Shown piece by piece: positions 1 through 11,200 of a stretch of DNA of 64,000 nt. The stretch comes from Xenopus tropicalis (taxonomy: Eukaryota > Chordata > Amphibia > Anura > Pipidae), in NCBI RefSeq assembly GCF_000004195.4, contig NC_030683.2:106681-170680 (forward strand). Direction: 5' to 3'. Numbering within the stretch: position 1 is the stretch's first letter; every line of letters starts with the position of its first letter. The translations under genes and the position numbers were made by a program. The notes beneath the pieces are model-generated. The model was given only the letters and a program-made list of their open reading frames with translations. It was not told the origin of the DNA and searched no databases.

Positions 1-3000
1 CACTCGGTTGGCAACATACAAGAAAAACCTTCTGGAGGTGTTGCAGATATAACCTAGTACAGTTTTGCTATCTGTAAAGAATCGCACAGCATCTAAGTCT
101 TTATCTATTTCATCTCTGATGAGCTCGTACAACTCTACTGCTAGAACAGCCGCACATAGTTCTAGACGTGGAATTGTGTGTGCTGGTTTGGGGCTTAACT
201 TAGACTTCCCCATAACAAATCCAACCGAACATTTATTGCAAACATCAATTGTTTTCAAGTAGGCTACAGCACCTATCGCTGTGTTGGATGCATCTGAAAA
301 TACATACAGTTCTTTTCTACTTACTGCTGACAGGGGAGTAGACACATAACACCGGGGTATCTCTATGTGTTCCAAAGCTTGCAAGGATTCCTTCCATAGA
401 AGCCACTCATGTAGTTTTTCTTGTGGGAGTAATGTATCCCAATCACATTTTTTAGATGACAGTTCACGAACTAGTGCCTTACCCTTTATAGTTACAGGTG
501 CTACAAACCCAAGAGGATCGTAGAGGCTGTTCACTGTAGACAGGACTCCTCTTTTAGTGAAAGGTTTTTCTTCAGAAGATACCTGAAAGACGAAAGAGTC
601 TCTTTCTAGGTCCCAGCTCAGTCCCAAACTTTTCTGAAGGGGCAGGGTGTCTGTACCCAGGCAAAGGTCCTTGAGGTCTTTAGCTCTATCATTAGCAGGA
701 AAGGCGTTCATGACCTGTGTGCTATTTGATGCAATTTTATGAAGTCTCAGATTAGATTCTGCCAGCATCTGTTTTGCATTGTTCAGAATGTCAATCGCTA
801 TCTCTGGGGTGCTGGCAGATGCAAGTCCATCATCTACATAGAAGTGTCTCAACACAAAGTGTTTGGCATCTTGTCCAAATTGTTCTGCACTTGTCAGAGC
901 AGCTTTACGCATGCAGTATATAGCAACAGCAGGAGAGGGACTGTTTCCAAAGACATGGACCCTCATTCTATATTCAACTACTTCTTTGTCTATGTCATGG
1001 TCCTTGTACCACAGAAAACGTAAATAATCTCGGTGGTCTTCTCTCACCAAGAAACAGTAAAACATCTGTTGCACATCTGCTGTAAAGGCAATAGGTTCTT
1101 TCCTAAAGCGTATGAGAACCCCTAACAATGTGTTGTTTAAGTCAGGGCCACTTAACAGTACATTATTTAAAGAGACCCCTTCACACTCAGCACTGGAGTC
1201 AAATACAACTCTTATTTGATCAGGTTTGTGTGGATGGTAAACGCCAAACATCGGCAGATACCAGTGTTCTTTACCTTGTTCCAGTGGTCTCGCAATCTCT
1301 GCGTGGTCGTTGTCCAGCATCTTTTTAATGAACTCTGTGAAGTCTCTTTTCATTCCTGGCTTACCATGCAGAGTTCTGCGAAGTGAGGCGAGACGTACCA
1401 TGGCTTGCTCTCTGTTGGAAGGCAATTTACACCTGGGTGTACGAAAAGGCAATGGAGCAACCCAGCTGTGGCTGTCATCTTGATAGGTGTCTTTGTCCAT
1501 GATCTGAAGAAACACTTGATCTTCTATGGATAGAGCTTGCTTGTCATCATTCTTTGATTTTTGAAACACTGTAGTTCCTAGCTTATCAGTCTCTGGATTG
1601 AAGCTGATGTCTTCTTGGCCGCACACAGAAGAGTCACTGAAATGCGTTAGGTTATCAAAACTTTCTTTGACTGTGAACCTGTTCTGACATGGGTTCAACA
1701 AGGTGGTACGCCCATTCGGCAACACAGACGTTCTTAAGGTACTGACTCTATTAGTCTGGTGTGTAGATCCCAGACAAACTTCTCCTACTATTACCCATCC
1801 TAATTCAAGTCTTTGTGCGTAAGGGGCATTAAAGGGACCATTGATTTTCTCATGCACCTTGTGTGCTTGTAAGATGTCTCTTCCTAAGAGCAAAAGTATG
1901 GAAGCCTCAGGATCAATAGCTGGTATGAGGTTGGCAATTGGACGGAGGTGGAGATGGTAATAAGCTACTTCTGGAGAAGGGATTTCTTCCTTGTCATCTG
2001 GTAACATATCACATTCTATTAATGCTGGCAAAGGGAGCTGTGTTTTTCCGTCAAAGGATTCAACAATGAAGTTTGTGGCTCTTCTGCCTGCAGTCTCTGT
2101 AACACCTGCACAAGTCTTTAAAGTATATGGAGCAACAGTAGTTTTAATGTTGAAGATGTTGAAAAAGTCTGACTTTGCAAGAGATCGGTTGCTTTGTTCA
2201 TCGAGTACTGCGTACATTTTCACTGCTCGCTCTCTTTGTCCAGAGGGGAACACAGTCACTAAACATATTTTAGAGCATGATCGGAAGCTCTTGCCTGTGC
2301 CACAGATTTCAGTGCACTTAGACATTACTGGAGGAGGTGAGCTGTCATTAAGCTCCCTGCCGTGATCTGTCCTGGCTTGTACAGTCTCTGCTGGTGGCGC
2401 AGGTAAGTCAGGGTGTAAAGCTGCAATATGTTTCTCACTGCCACATTCTGAGCACTTCACTGATGTTTTACAGTCTCTGGCTATGTGTTTGGTGGTTTCA
2501 CAGCACTTGAAGCAGATGCCATTCTGTCTGAGAAAATACATTCTTTCACCTATAGGTTTGCCTCTGAATCCTTTACACCTTTTTAAAGGATGGGGCTTTT
2601 GGTGAATTGGACATTGTCTATCAGGGCTCTCTATACTGCCCTCCTTGCTGCTGGTTTGAGAGTGTGAGGTTTCTGTAGGGACAAATGTTTTGTGTGTGGA
2701 CACAGAGGTCTTACCGTGGTATCTGTAAGGCCTTTCAGGTTTAGGTGATTGATCGCGGTTGCTGTAAAAGGCAAAGCTGGGGTCATTCTTCATCTGTGCT
2801 TGTTGCTGCACAAACCTGGAAAACACAAAGAAAGGGGGAAAATCTTCTCCTGTTTCAGCTTTATACTTGGTTCCAACAGATGCCCACTTTAATTGCATGT
2901 GGTATGGTAGCTTCTCCACCGTGGGATTAAGACCAATAGCATTGTCCAAGTATGTTAAACCTCTCAGATATCCCTCTTCTTTGGCACACTCTATCTCCAG

Positions 3001-4062
3001 AAGAAGATCTCCCAATTGTTCTAGTTTTTTGGCATCTTTGTTGGTCAGCTTGGGGAAGGCATCTAACCTTTTTTGTAATGTTCGCTGAATTACTTCAGGT
3101 GAGCCATATTTTTTCTCTAGTCTCTGCCAAGCCATATCAAGTCCTGCTGAAGGGTTGAACAAATGCACTCTGCGCATACTTTTTGCATGTTCGGCTGACT
3201 CTGTGCCTAGCCATTTTATCATCAGGTCAAGCATCTCTGAGGCTGAAAGGTTCAAATCTTTGATTGCATTCTGGAAGGAGGACTTCCAGGCCCAGTAATT
3301 TTCAGGGGAGTCATCAAACTTGATGAAGCTTGAGTTAACTGCTTCTTTGCGTAGCAGATATTTAGTGATATCTTGTATGCATTGTTGCTCAGGCGCACAA
3401 TCTTTAGGCTGAGGCAATGGGAAACTCTGAATTCTGTCTCTTGGGTATTCTGCTGGATATTTTCTAACTGGTTTGACGTCACTGGTGCTGTAGTGCTGCC
3501 TTGGCGTACTTGTAACTGCTGCCGGCTTAGGCCTGTATACTTCTGCTGGCTCAGTTTTAATCGACCGTTCAGTGGTTGGCATACTAGAAACCCGCTGAAC
3601 GTACTCACTTGCACGTTCTGCAGGGGAAAGAGGTTTCTCCGGCATTTCTGGGCCTTCATGGGTTCCCTCACTCTCTGATGAGTATGTTTCTAGGTAGGCC
3701 GCAGCTTCTGCTGCTGCTGCGGCAGCTTCTCTCTGACACTGCAGGATTTGCAGCTCTGCTTCTGCTTCTGCCATTTCTCTTTCTCTTTCTGCCTTTTCTC
3801 TTTTCATGCTAGCCTGTTTTTCTGCGATTGCTCTTTTCACCTTAGCTTCTTTTTCTGCAAAGGCTAGCTGTACACGTGTAGCCTCTGCCTTCGCTCGTGC
3901 TTTGAGTGCTAGGGAACTCGCTGCAGACATCTTGCTAGACCTAGATGATTTGGATGCATGTGACCGTAACTCATCTTGCTGGGTGCTAGCTTTCTCCCTG
4001 CCATGCTGTCTCATGGGGGGCTCATCATCAGGTATATACTTCTTCCCCGATCTCAGACTCAT
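1..4062 (-). CDS. BEL/Pao-type LTR retrotransposon gag-pol polyprotein, partial (runs off the left edge)
   Basis: A single reading frame starts at the ATG at 4062-4060 and stays open for 1354 codons to base 1; I saw no stop while reading it. In order it shows: an Ala/Glu/Lys-rich coiled-coil-like gag start (about residues 50-140); a gag region of the DUF1759 type (about 250-400, with Y-W-A-W-K); a Cys/His zinc-knuckle-like segment (about 515-545); a DUF1758-type aspartic protease region with V-L-D-E-Q-S-N (about 617); reverse transcriptase with Y-V-D-D at 840-829 (residue 1075); a Pao A17-peptidase-type region with D-P-L-G-F-V-A-P (about 1110-1240); and RNase H with F-S-D-A-S and F-F-T-D-S-K (about 1250-1330). 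Integrase and the far LTR would lie left of the window. It is antisense to gene A and probably sits in one of A's upstream introns. An intact frame suggests a young copy. Family assignment is by motif order only. Confidence 0.85.
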   Translation of the reverse strand, partial: MSLRSGKKYIPDDEPPMRQHGREKASTQQDELRSHASKSSRSSKMSAASSLALKARAKAEATRVQLAFAEKEAKVKRAIAEKQASMKREKAEREREMAEAEAELQILQCQREAAAAAAEAAAYLETYSSESEGTHEGPEMPEKPLSPAERASEYVQRVSSMPTTERSIKTEPAEVYRPKPAAVTSTPRQHYSTSDVKPVRKYPAEYPRDRIQSFPLPQPKDCAPEQQCIQDITKYLLRKEAVNSSFIKFDDSPENYWAWKSSFQNAIKDLNLSASEMLDLMIKWLGTESAEHAKSMRRVHLFNPSAGLDMAWQRLEKKYGSPEVIQRTLQKRLDAFPKLTNKDAKKLEQLGDLLLEIECAKEEGYLRGLTYLDNAIGLNPTVEKLPYHMQLKWASVGTKYKAETGEDFPPFFVFSRFVQQQAQMKNDPSFAFYSNRDQSPKPERPYRYHGKTSVSTHKTFVPTETSHSQTSSKEGSIESPDRQCPIHQKPHPLKRCKGFRGKPIGERMYFLRQNGICFKCCETTKHIARDCKTSVKCSECGSEKHIAALHPDLPAPPAETVQARTDHGRELNDSSPPPVMSKCTEICGTGKSFRSCSKICLVTVFPSGQRERAVKMYAVLDEQSNRSLAKSDFFNIFNIKTTVAPYTLKTCAGVTETAGRRATNFIVESFDGKTQLPLPALIECDMLPDDKEEIPSPEVAYYHLHLRPIANLIPAIDPEASILLLLGRDILQAHKVHEKINGPFNAPYAQRLELGWVIVGEVCLGSTHQTNRVSTLRTSVLPNGRTTLLNPCQNRFTVKESFDNLTHFSDSSVCGQEDISFNPETDKLGTTVFQKSKNDDKQALSIEDQVFLQIMDKDTYQDDSHSWVAPLPFRTPRCKLPSNREQAMVRLASLRRTLHGKPGMKRDFTEFIKKMLDNDHAEIARPLEQGKEHWYLPMFGVYHPHKPDQIRVVFDSSAECEGVSLNNVLLSGPDLNNTLLGVLIRFRKEPIAFTADVQQMFYCFLVREDHRDYLRFLWYKDHDIDKEVVEYRMRVHVFGNSPSPAVAIYCMRKAALTSAEQFGQDAKHFVLRHFYVDDGLASASTPEIAIDILNNAKQMLAESNLRLHKIASNSTQVMNAFPANDRAKDLKDLCLGTDTLPLQKSLGLSWDLERDSFVFQVSSEEKPFTKRGVLSTVNSLYDPLGFVAPVTIKGKALVRELSSKKCDWDTLLPQEKLHEWLLWKESLQALEHIEIPRCYVSTPLSAVSRKELYVFSDASNTAIGAVAYLKTIDVCNKCSVGFVMGKSKLSPKPAHTIPRLELCAAVLAVELYELIRDEIDKDLDAVRFFTDSKTVLGYICNTSRRFFLYVANRV

Positions 4063-4149
4063 GTTTAGGATGCAGTCACTTCTGTATACAGGTCTGCTGC
4101 AACCGTCTTTTTACTGTACTGTTTCCACACTATACTGTGCCTTGCGTAA

Positions 4150-4557
4150 TATAGGTTAACCAGCCAGCTTAACACACTCCACATAAGACTCAGCAAAGAA
4201 TACTCAGACTGCTCTGTGAGTTGAATAACTTGAATGCTTTATCCTTATGAAGAGTTTATTTTGTAAAACTGTAAAACAATATAATAACATTGCATCACAA
4301 CCTGTACAACATATACACACATGTAAACACATACAGGAAACCTAGCATCTTACTTACAGACGGTTATGTAACCAGGGCCTGTGTAAGGGTGAAGGATCCT
4401 AGGGTCTGTCCCTCTGCTTGTGAGCTGTCTGTGTGCTCAAGATGGATACACTTCCACTTCCTGTGAACTTTAGGGGGAGGTTTAACCTTGAATGATGTGT
4501 ATAATTAACATATGGACAACTATCCCAAAGGGGGTCACTAGGTGGCAGCACATAACA
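4150..4557 (-). mobile_element. Probable 5' LTR / leader of the BEL/Pao element
   Basis: The stretch lies directly upstream of the retroelement start codon on the minus strand. It can be read as an LTR opening with TGTTATG (revcomp of 4551-4557), with an AATAAA on the minus strand near 4250. The end nearest the gag start is not defined, and no second LTR is in the window to compare with. The bases from here to 4062 would be the leader. Confidence 0.4.
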
Positions 4558-4626
4558 GCTGAACTAATATTAATGCATACAATCTAACATTAAATGGCAT
4601 TAGATAAGATATAAACAGCACAGTGT

Positions 4627-4668
4627 ATATGTGTGTGTATCTCTGTGTGTCTGTGTGTGTGTGTATAA
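4627..4668. repeat. TG/TGTC microsatellite
   Basis: Short run of TG dinucleotides broken by TCTCTG, just before the AT-rich minisatellite. No gene was seen between the LTR and 4670. Confidence 0.7.
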
Positions 4669-4670
4669 TA

Positions 4671-7600
4671 TATAATCTAACTGTAATATATTATATAACT
4701 GTATAAATATAATATAATCTAACTGTATAAGTATAATATATAATATATAATCTAACTGTATAAGTACAATATATAATATAACTGTATAAGTATAATATAT
4801 AACATAACTGTATAAGTATAATATATAATATAACTGTATAAGTATAATATATAATCTAACTGTATAAGTATAATATATAACATAACTGTATAAGTATAAT
4901 ATATAACATAACTGTATAAGTATAATATATAATCTAACTGTATAATATAATATATAACATAACTGTATAAGTATAATATATAATCTAACTGTATAAGTAT
5001 AAAATATAACATAACTGTATTAGTATAATATATAATCTAACTGTATAAGTATAATATATAACATAACTGTATAAGTATAATATATAATCTAACTGTATAA
5101 GTATAATATATAATATAACTGTATAAGTATAATATATAACATAACTGTATAAGTATAATATATAATATAATTGTATAAGTATAATATAATCTAACTGTAT
5201 AAGTATAATATATAATATAACTGTATAAATATAATATAATCTAACTGTATAAGTATAATATATAATATATAATCTAACTGTATAAGTACAATATATAATA
5301 TAACTGTATAAGTATAATATATAACATAACTGTATAAGTATAATATATAATATAACTGTATAAGTATAATATATAATATAACTGTATAAGTATAATATAT
5401 AACATAACTGTATAAGTATAATATATAATATAATTGTATAAGTATAATATAATCTAACTGTATAAGTATAATATATAATATAACTGTATAAGTATAATAT
5501 ATAATCTAACTGTATAAGTACAATATATAATATAACTGTATAAATATAATATATAACATAACTGTATAAGTATAATATATAATATAACTGTATAAGTATA
5601 ATATAATCTAACTGTATAAGTATAATATATAATATATAACATAACTGTATAAGTATAATATATAATATAACTGTATAAATATAATATATAATATATAATA
5701 TAACTTTATAAGTATAATATTTAATTTAACTGTATAAGTAAAATATATAATATAGCTGTACAGGTATAGGACCCGTTATCCAGAATGCTCGAGAACAAGG
5801 GTATTCCGGATAAGGGATCTTTCCATAATTTGGATCTCCATACCTTAAGTCTACTAAAAATCAATAAAACATTAATTGAACCCAATAGGATTGTTTTGCA
5901 TATAATATGCATTGTTTATATCTTAGTTAGGATCAATCACAAGGTTCTTTTTTATTACTATAGAAAAAAAGGAAATCAGTTTTAAAATTCTGTATTATTT
6001 GATTAAAATTGAGTCTATGGGACACAGGCTTTCTGTAATTCGGAGCTTTCTGGATAATGGGTTTCCGGATAAGGGATCCAATACCTGTATAAGTATAATA
6101 TATAATATAACTGTATAACTATAATATATAATATAACTGTATAAGTACAATATATAATATAAGTGTATAAGTATCCTATAACTGTATAAAATATAATATA
6201 ACTGTATAAATATAATATAATATAACTGTATAAATATAATATATAATATAACTGTATAAGTATAATATAACTAACTGTATAAATATAATATATAATATAA
6301 CTAACTGTATAAATATAATATATAATATATATTCTAACTGTATAAGTACAATATATAATATAACTGTATAAATATAATATAATCTAACTGTATAATATAT
6401 ATTCTAACTGTATAAGTATTATATATAATCTAACTGTATAAGTATAATATATAATATATAATATAACTGTAAAAGTATAATATATAATATAACTGTATAA
6501 GTATAATATAACTAACTGTATAAATATAATATATAATATATATTCTAACTGTATAAGTACAATATATAATATAACTGTATAAATATAATATAATCTAACT
6601 GTATAATATATATTCTAACTGTATAAGTATTATATATAATCTAACTGTATAAGTATAATATATAATATATAATATAACTGTAAAAGTATAATATATAATA
6701 TAACTGTATAAGTATAATATAACTAACTGTATAAATATAATATATAATATATATTCTAACTGTATAAGTACAATATATAATATAACTGTATAAATATAAT
6801 ATAATCTAACTGTATAATATATATTCTAACTGTATAAGTATAATATATAATATAACTGTATAAGTATAATATATAATATATAATATAACTGTATAAGTAT
6901 AATATATAATATAACTGTATAAGTATAATATATAATATATAATATAACTGTATAAGTATAATATATAATATAACTGTATAAGTACAATATATAATATAAG
7001 TGTATAAGTATCCTATAACTGTATAAAATATAATCTAACTGTATAAATATAATATAATCTAACTGTATAAATATAATATATAATATAACTGTATAAGTAT
7101 AATATAACTAACTGTATAAATATAATATATAACATATATTCTAACTGTATAAGTATAATATATAATCTAACTGTATAAATATAATATAATCTAACTGTAT
7201 AATATATATTCTAACTGTATAAGTATAATATATAACATAACTTTATAAATATAATATAATCTAACTGTATAAATATAATATAATATAACTGTATAAGTAT
7301 AATATATAATATATAATATAACTGTAAAAGTATAATATATAATATATAATCTAACTGTATAAGCATAATATATAATATAACTGTATAAGTATAATATATA
7401 ATCTAACTGTATAAGTATAATATATAATATATAATATAACTGTATAAGTATAATATATAATCTAACTGTATAAGTATAATATATAATATAACTGTATAAG
7501 TATAATATATAATATATAATCTAACTGTATAAGTATAATATATAATCTAACTGTATAAGTATAATATATAATATATAATCTAACTGTATAAGTATAATAT

Positions 7601-7944
7601 ATAATCTAACTGTATAAGTATAATATATAATATAACTGTATAAGTATAATATATAATATATAATATAACTGTATAAGTATAATATATAATATAACTGTAT
7701 AAGTATAATATATAATATATAATATAACTGTATAAGTATAAAATATAATATAACTGTATAAGTATAATATATAATATAACTGTATAAGTATAATATATAA
7801 TATATAATATAACTGTATAAGTATAATATATAATATAGCTGTATAAGTATAATATATAATATATAATATAACTGTATAAGTATTATATTTAATATATAAT
7901 ATAACTGTATAAGTACAATATATAATATAACTGTATAAGTACAA
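4671..7944. repeat. AT-rich minisatellite, about 26-bp unit (CTGTATAAGTATAATATATAATATAA-like)
   Basis: More than 100 units of a 26-bp theme, with 34-36 bp variants carrying an extra ATATATAAT, fill about 3.3 kb. The array is interrupted at 5761-6087 by a transposon. Higher-order copies of several hundred bases recur (compare 6250-6480, 6480-6720 and 6720-6900). The open frames it creates on the minus strand (Tyr/Ile/Leu-rich) follow from the repeat and are not genes. It lies upstream of the first visible exon of gene A, so it is probably intronic. Confidence 0.95.
5761..6087. mobile_element. TA-flanked MITE (Tc1/mariner-like ends) inside the AT minisatellite
   Basis: The unique 327-bp segment has terminal inverted repeats: the left end begins CAGGTATAGGACCCGTTATCC, and the right end reads back as CAGGTATTGGATCCCTTATCC. 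TA dinucleotides at 5759-5760 and 6088-6089 flank it, which fits a TA target duplication. There is no transposase frame. Related sequence recurs near 34255-35205 and 54100-54170. Confidence 0.75.
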
Positions 7945-8146
7945 TTGGGTTTTTGCACTTTGCACTGCACTGTATGTATGTGAAATGTAATATGGTCTGA
8001 TTTTTCTTCTTTTTTTGGGGGGGGGAGCTTTTAATTTGCAATTTTGTATCATGTGTATATTTTATATGCAAATGTGATGACAATAAAAGATGACTTGATG
8101 ATGCTGCAGACCGTACCGCTAACATGTCCCTTGGGTGCCCCCCCAG

Positions 8147-8287
8147 GCCAGACAGCATTGCACATTGCCGTGATGCGCCAGAACATGGTGATCGTTGGAG
8201 ATCTCATTGCCAAAGGAGCTGATGTGTCTGCACCACAGGCCGTGGGGTCCTTCTTCCAGCTGAGACCCTCCAACTCCTTCTACTATG
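8147..8287 (+). CDS. trpv6: Gene A exon 4 (ankyrin repeat)
   Basis: Acceptor CCCCCCAG ends at 8146 and donor GTGAGA starts at 8288. The 141-nt exon enters with two bases completing Gly, then Q-T-A-L-H-I-A-V-M, ending F-Y-Y. It is the same length and phase as gene B 53344-53484. Confidence 0.92.
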
Positions 8288-11200
8288 GTGAGAATCACCC
8301 TGTGTGGCCTTGGGCGTAACTGCCAGCCCCCACTATATCCTTCCTCCCTCTGCCCATCCCAGGACTCCCAATACATCATTATTATGGTGTTAACCCTGTA
8401 AATAGCATCAAACAGTGATAGTTCCATCGTTCAACTGTAGTAGATTTTATTTTTCCTCTCAGGTCTGAGACCTATAGGCCCAGGGTTAATTTACTGGCCA
8501 ACCTCCGGCATCGAGCCAATGGCCAGCTCCAAGGCCTTCAACGTGTCTGCGGGAACTTGCCTTCTTTTCTCTTGCCTCCTATTGATAAATATGATATTGA
8601 TGGGTCTGATATTGATGGCTCTGGTATTAATGGATCTGATATTAATAGATCTGATATTGATGGATCTGATATTGATGGATCTGATATTGATAAATATGAT
8701 ATTGATGGATCTGATATTGATGGCTCTGGTATTAATGGATCTGATATTGATAGATCTGATATTGATGGATCTAATATTGATGGATCTGATATTGATGGCT
8801 CTGGTATTAATGGATCTGATATTGATAGATCTGATATTGATGGATCTAATATTGATGGCTCTGGTATTAATGGATCTGATATTAATAGATCTGATATTGA
8901 TGGATCTGATATTGATGGTTCTGATATTAATGGATCTGATATTACTAAATGGGATATTGATGGCTCTGATATTAATAGATGTGATATTGATGGATCTTAT
9001 ATTAATAGATCTGATATTGATGGATCTGATATTAATAGATCTGATATTGATGGATCTGATATTGATAAATATGATATTGATGGCTCTGGTATTAATGGAT
9101 CTGATATTAATAGATCTGATATTGATGGATCTGATATTGATGGTTCTGATATTAATGGATCTGATATTACTAAATGGGATATTGATGGCTCTGATATTAA
9201 TAGATGTGATATTGATGGATCTTATATTAATAGATCTGATATTGATGGATCTGATATTAATAGATCTGATATTGATGGATCTGATATTGATAAATATGAT
9301 ATTGATGGCTCTGGTATTAATGGATCTGATATTAATAGATCTGATATTGATGGATCTGATATTGATGGTTCTGATATTAATGGATCTGATATTACTAAAT
9401 GGGATATTCTTGGATCTGATATTAATAGATCTGATATTGATGGATCTGATATCGCTAAATATGATATTGATGCATCTGATATTGACGAATCTGATATTAA
9501 TGGATCTGATATTGCTAAATGGGATATTCTTGGATTTGATATTAATAGATCTGATATTGATCTGATATCTGATCTGATATCTGATATTGATAAATATGGT
9601 ATTGATGGATCTGATATTAATAGATGGGATATTGATGGATCTTATATTAATAAATCTGATATTGCTGGATCTGATATTGATAAATGATATTGAAAAATAT
9701 GATATTGATAAATATGATATTGATGGATCTGATATTGATGGTTCTGATATTAATAGATCTGATATTGATGAATGTGATATGTGCAGTAATAATGTGTGTC
9801 CTGTTTGTGTCCCCCAGGGGAGCACATTCTCTCTTTTGCAGCCTGTGTGGGGAACGCAGAGCTTGTCCGTCTCTTATTGAGCCATGGGGCAGATCTAGAG
9901 GCCAAAGATTCCCACGGTAAGGAATGTTTGACATGATCTATATGATATATATATATATATACTGGGGCTGACAGGTGGTCTCAGACACCCCGAGTCCATC
10001 ACCACCAACATTTCAATTAAATCCCTTACTTATACCATACAAATATTTAGCACAAGGGTCCTCATTTACCAATGTTTCCCCCAAATGATAAGGCAATAAC
10101 TATATCTTCCATGATGAGGGAGCAGCACTATTGGATTGACTCTGACAAAAAGGGGCCCCAAGCCTGGTCCATGATTGTCTTTTACTGGAATGACACATTA
10201 ATCTTGTGCTATGGAGGGAAGAGAATTATTTACCCCAAGAGGAAAGGTCTCTGTATCCTATTGGCACCCAATGCACCAGGAGTGATTACATGTAGTGATG
10301 AGCGAATCTGTCCCATTTCGCTGAAAAATAAATAGCGAAAAATTTGCAAAACAGCAAAACTGTTGCACGTCAAAAAAAATTGTCACCCACGGCTATTCTT
10401 TTGTCATGCGGCTATTGTTTTGTCGCCCGCGGCTACTATTTTGTTGCCCACGGCTATTCTTTTGTCATGCGGCTATTGTTTTGTCACCCGCGGCTACTAT
10501 TTTGTTGCCCGCGGCTATTCTTTTGTCATGCGGCTATTGTTTTGTCGCCCGCGGCTACTATTTTGTTGCCCGCGGCTATTCTTTTGTCATGCGGCTATTG
10601 TTTTGTCACCCGCGGCTATTGTTTTGTCACCCGCGGCTATTATTTTGTTGCCCACGGCTATTCTTTTGTCATGCGGCTATTGTTTTGTCGCCCGCGGCAA
10701 TTATTTTGTTGCCCACGGCTATTCTTTTGTCATGCGGCTATTGTTTTGTTGCCCGCGGCTATTATTTTGTTGCCCACGGCTATTCTTTTGTCGCGGGCGA
10801 CAATTTTTGGACGCGCAGCGAATTTTTTGGTGGCGAATTTTTTCATCCGTTTCGTGAAACAATCCGCCATTGGCGAAACACGGAAATTCGCTGCGAATCC
10901 ATGCCTGGCAAAACATTTCGCCCATCACTAATTACATGGCATTTCTGTTTCCCTACACAGGTAATACAATCCTACATATCCTGGCCCTTCAGTCAAACAA
11001 AATGGCGGCCTGCCAGATGTACGACCTCATAATGTCCTACCAGCAGGATAAGGAAAGTCCTGGCCTAGAGGAGACCTGTAACAATGATGGACTCACCCCT
11101 TTCAAAATGGCTGCTGTGGAGGGCAACACTGTGGTGCGTAAGTGGCAGAACCATTTAGCATGGAGATCTATTGATGACTAAAGTTCTGTAGGGAATCAGG

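Noticed and set aside
8491..9825. Long open frames of 348-444 codons on both strands
   Set aside because: The 15-bp unit is a multiple of three and contains no stop in several frames. The region is flanked by correct splice sites of gene A.
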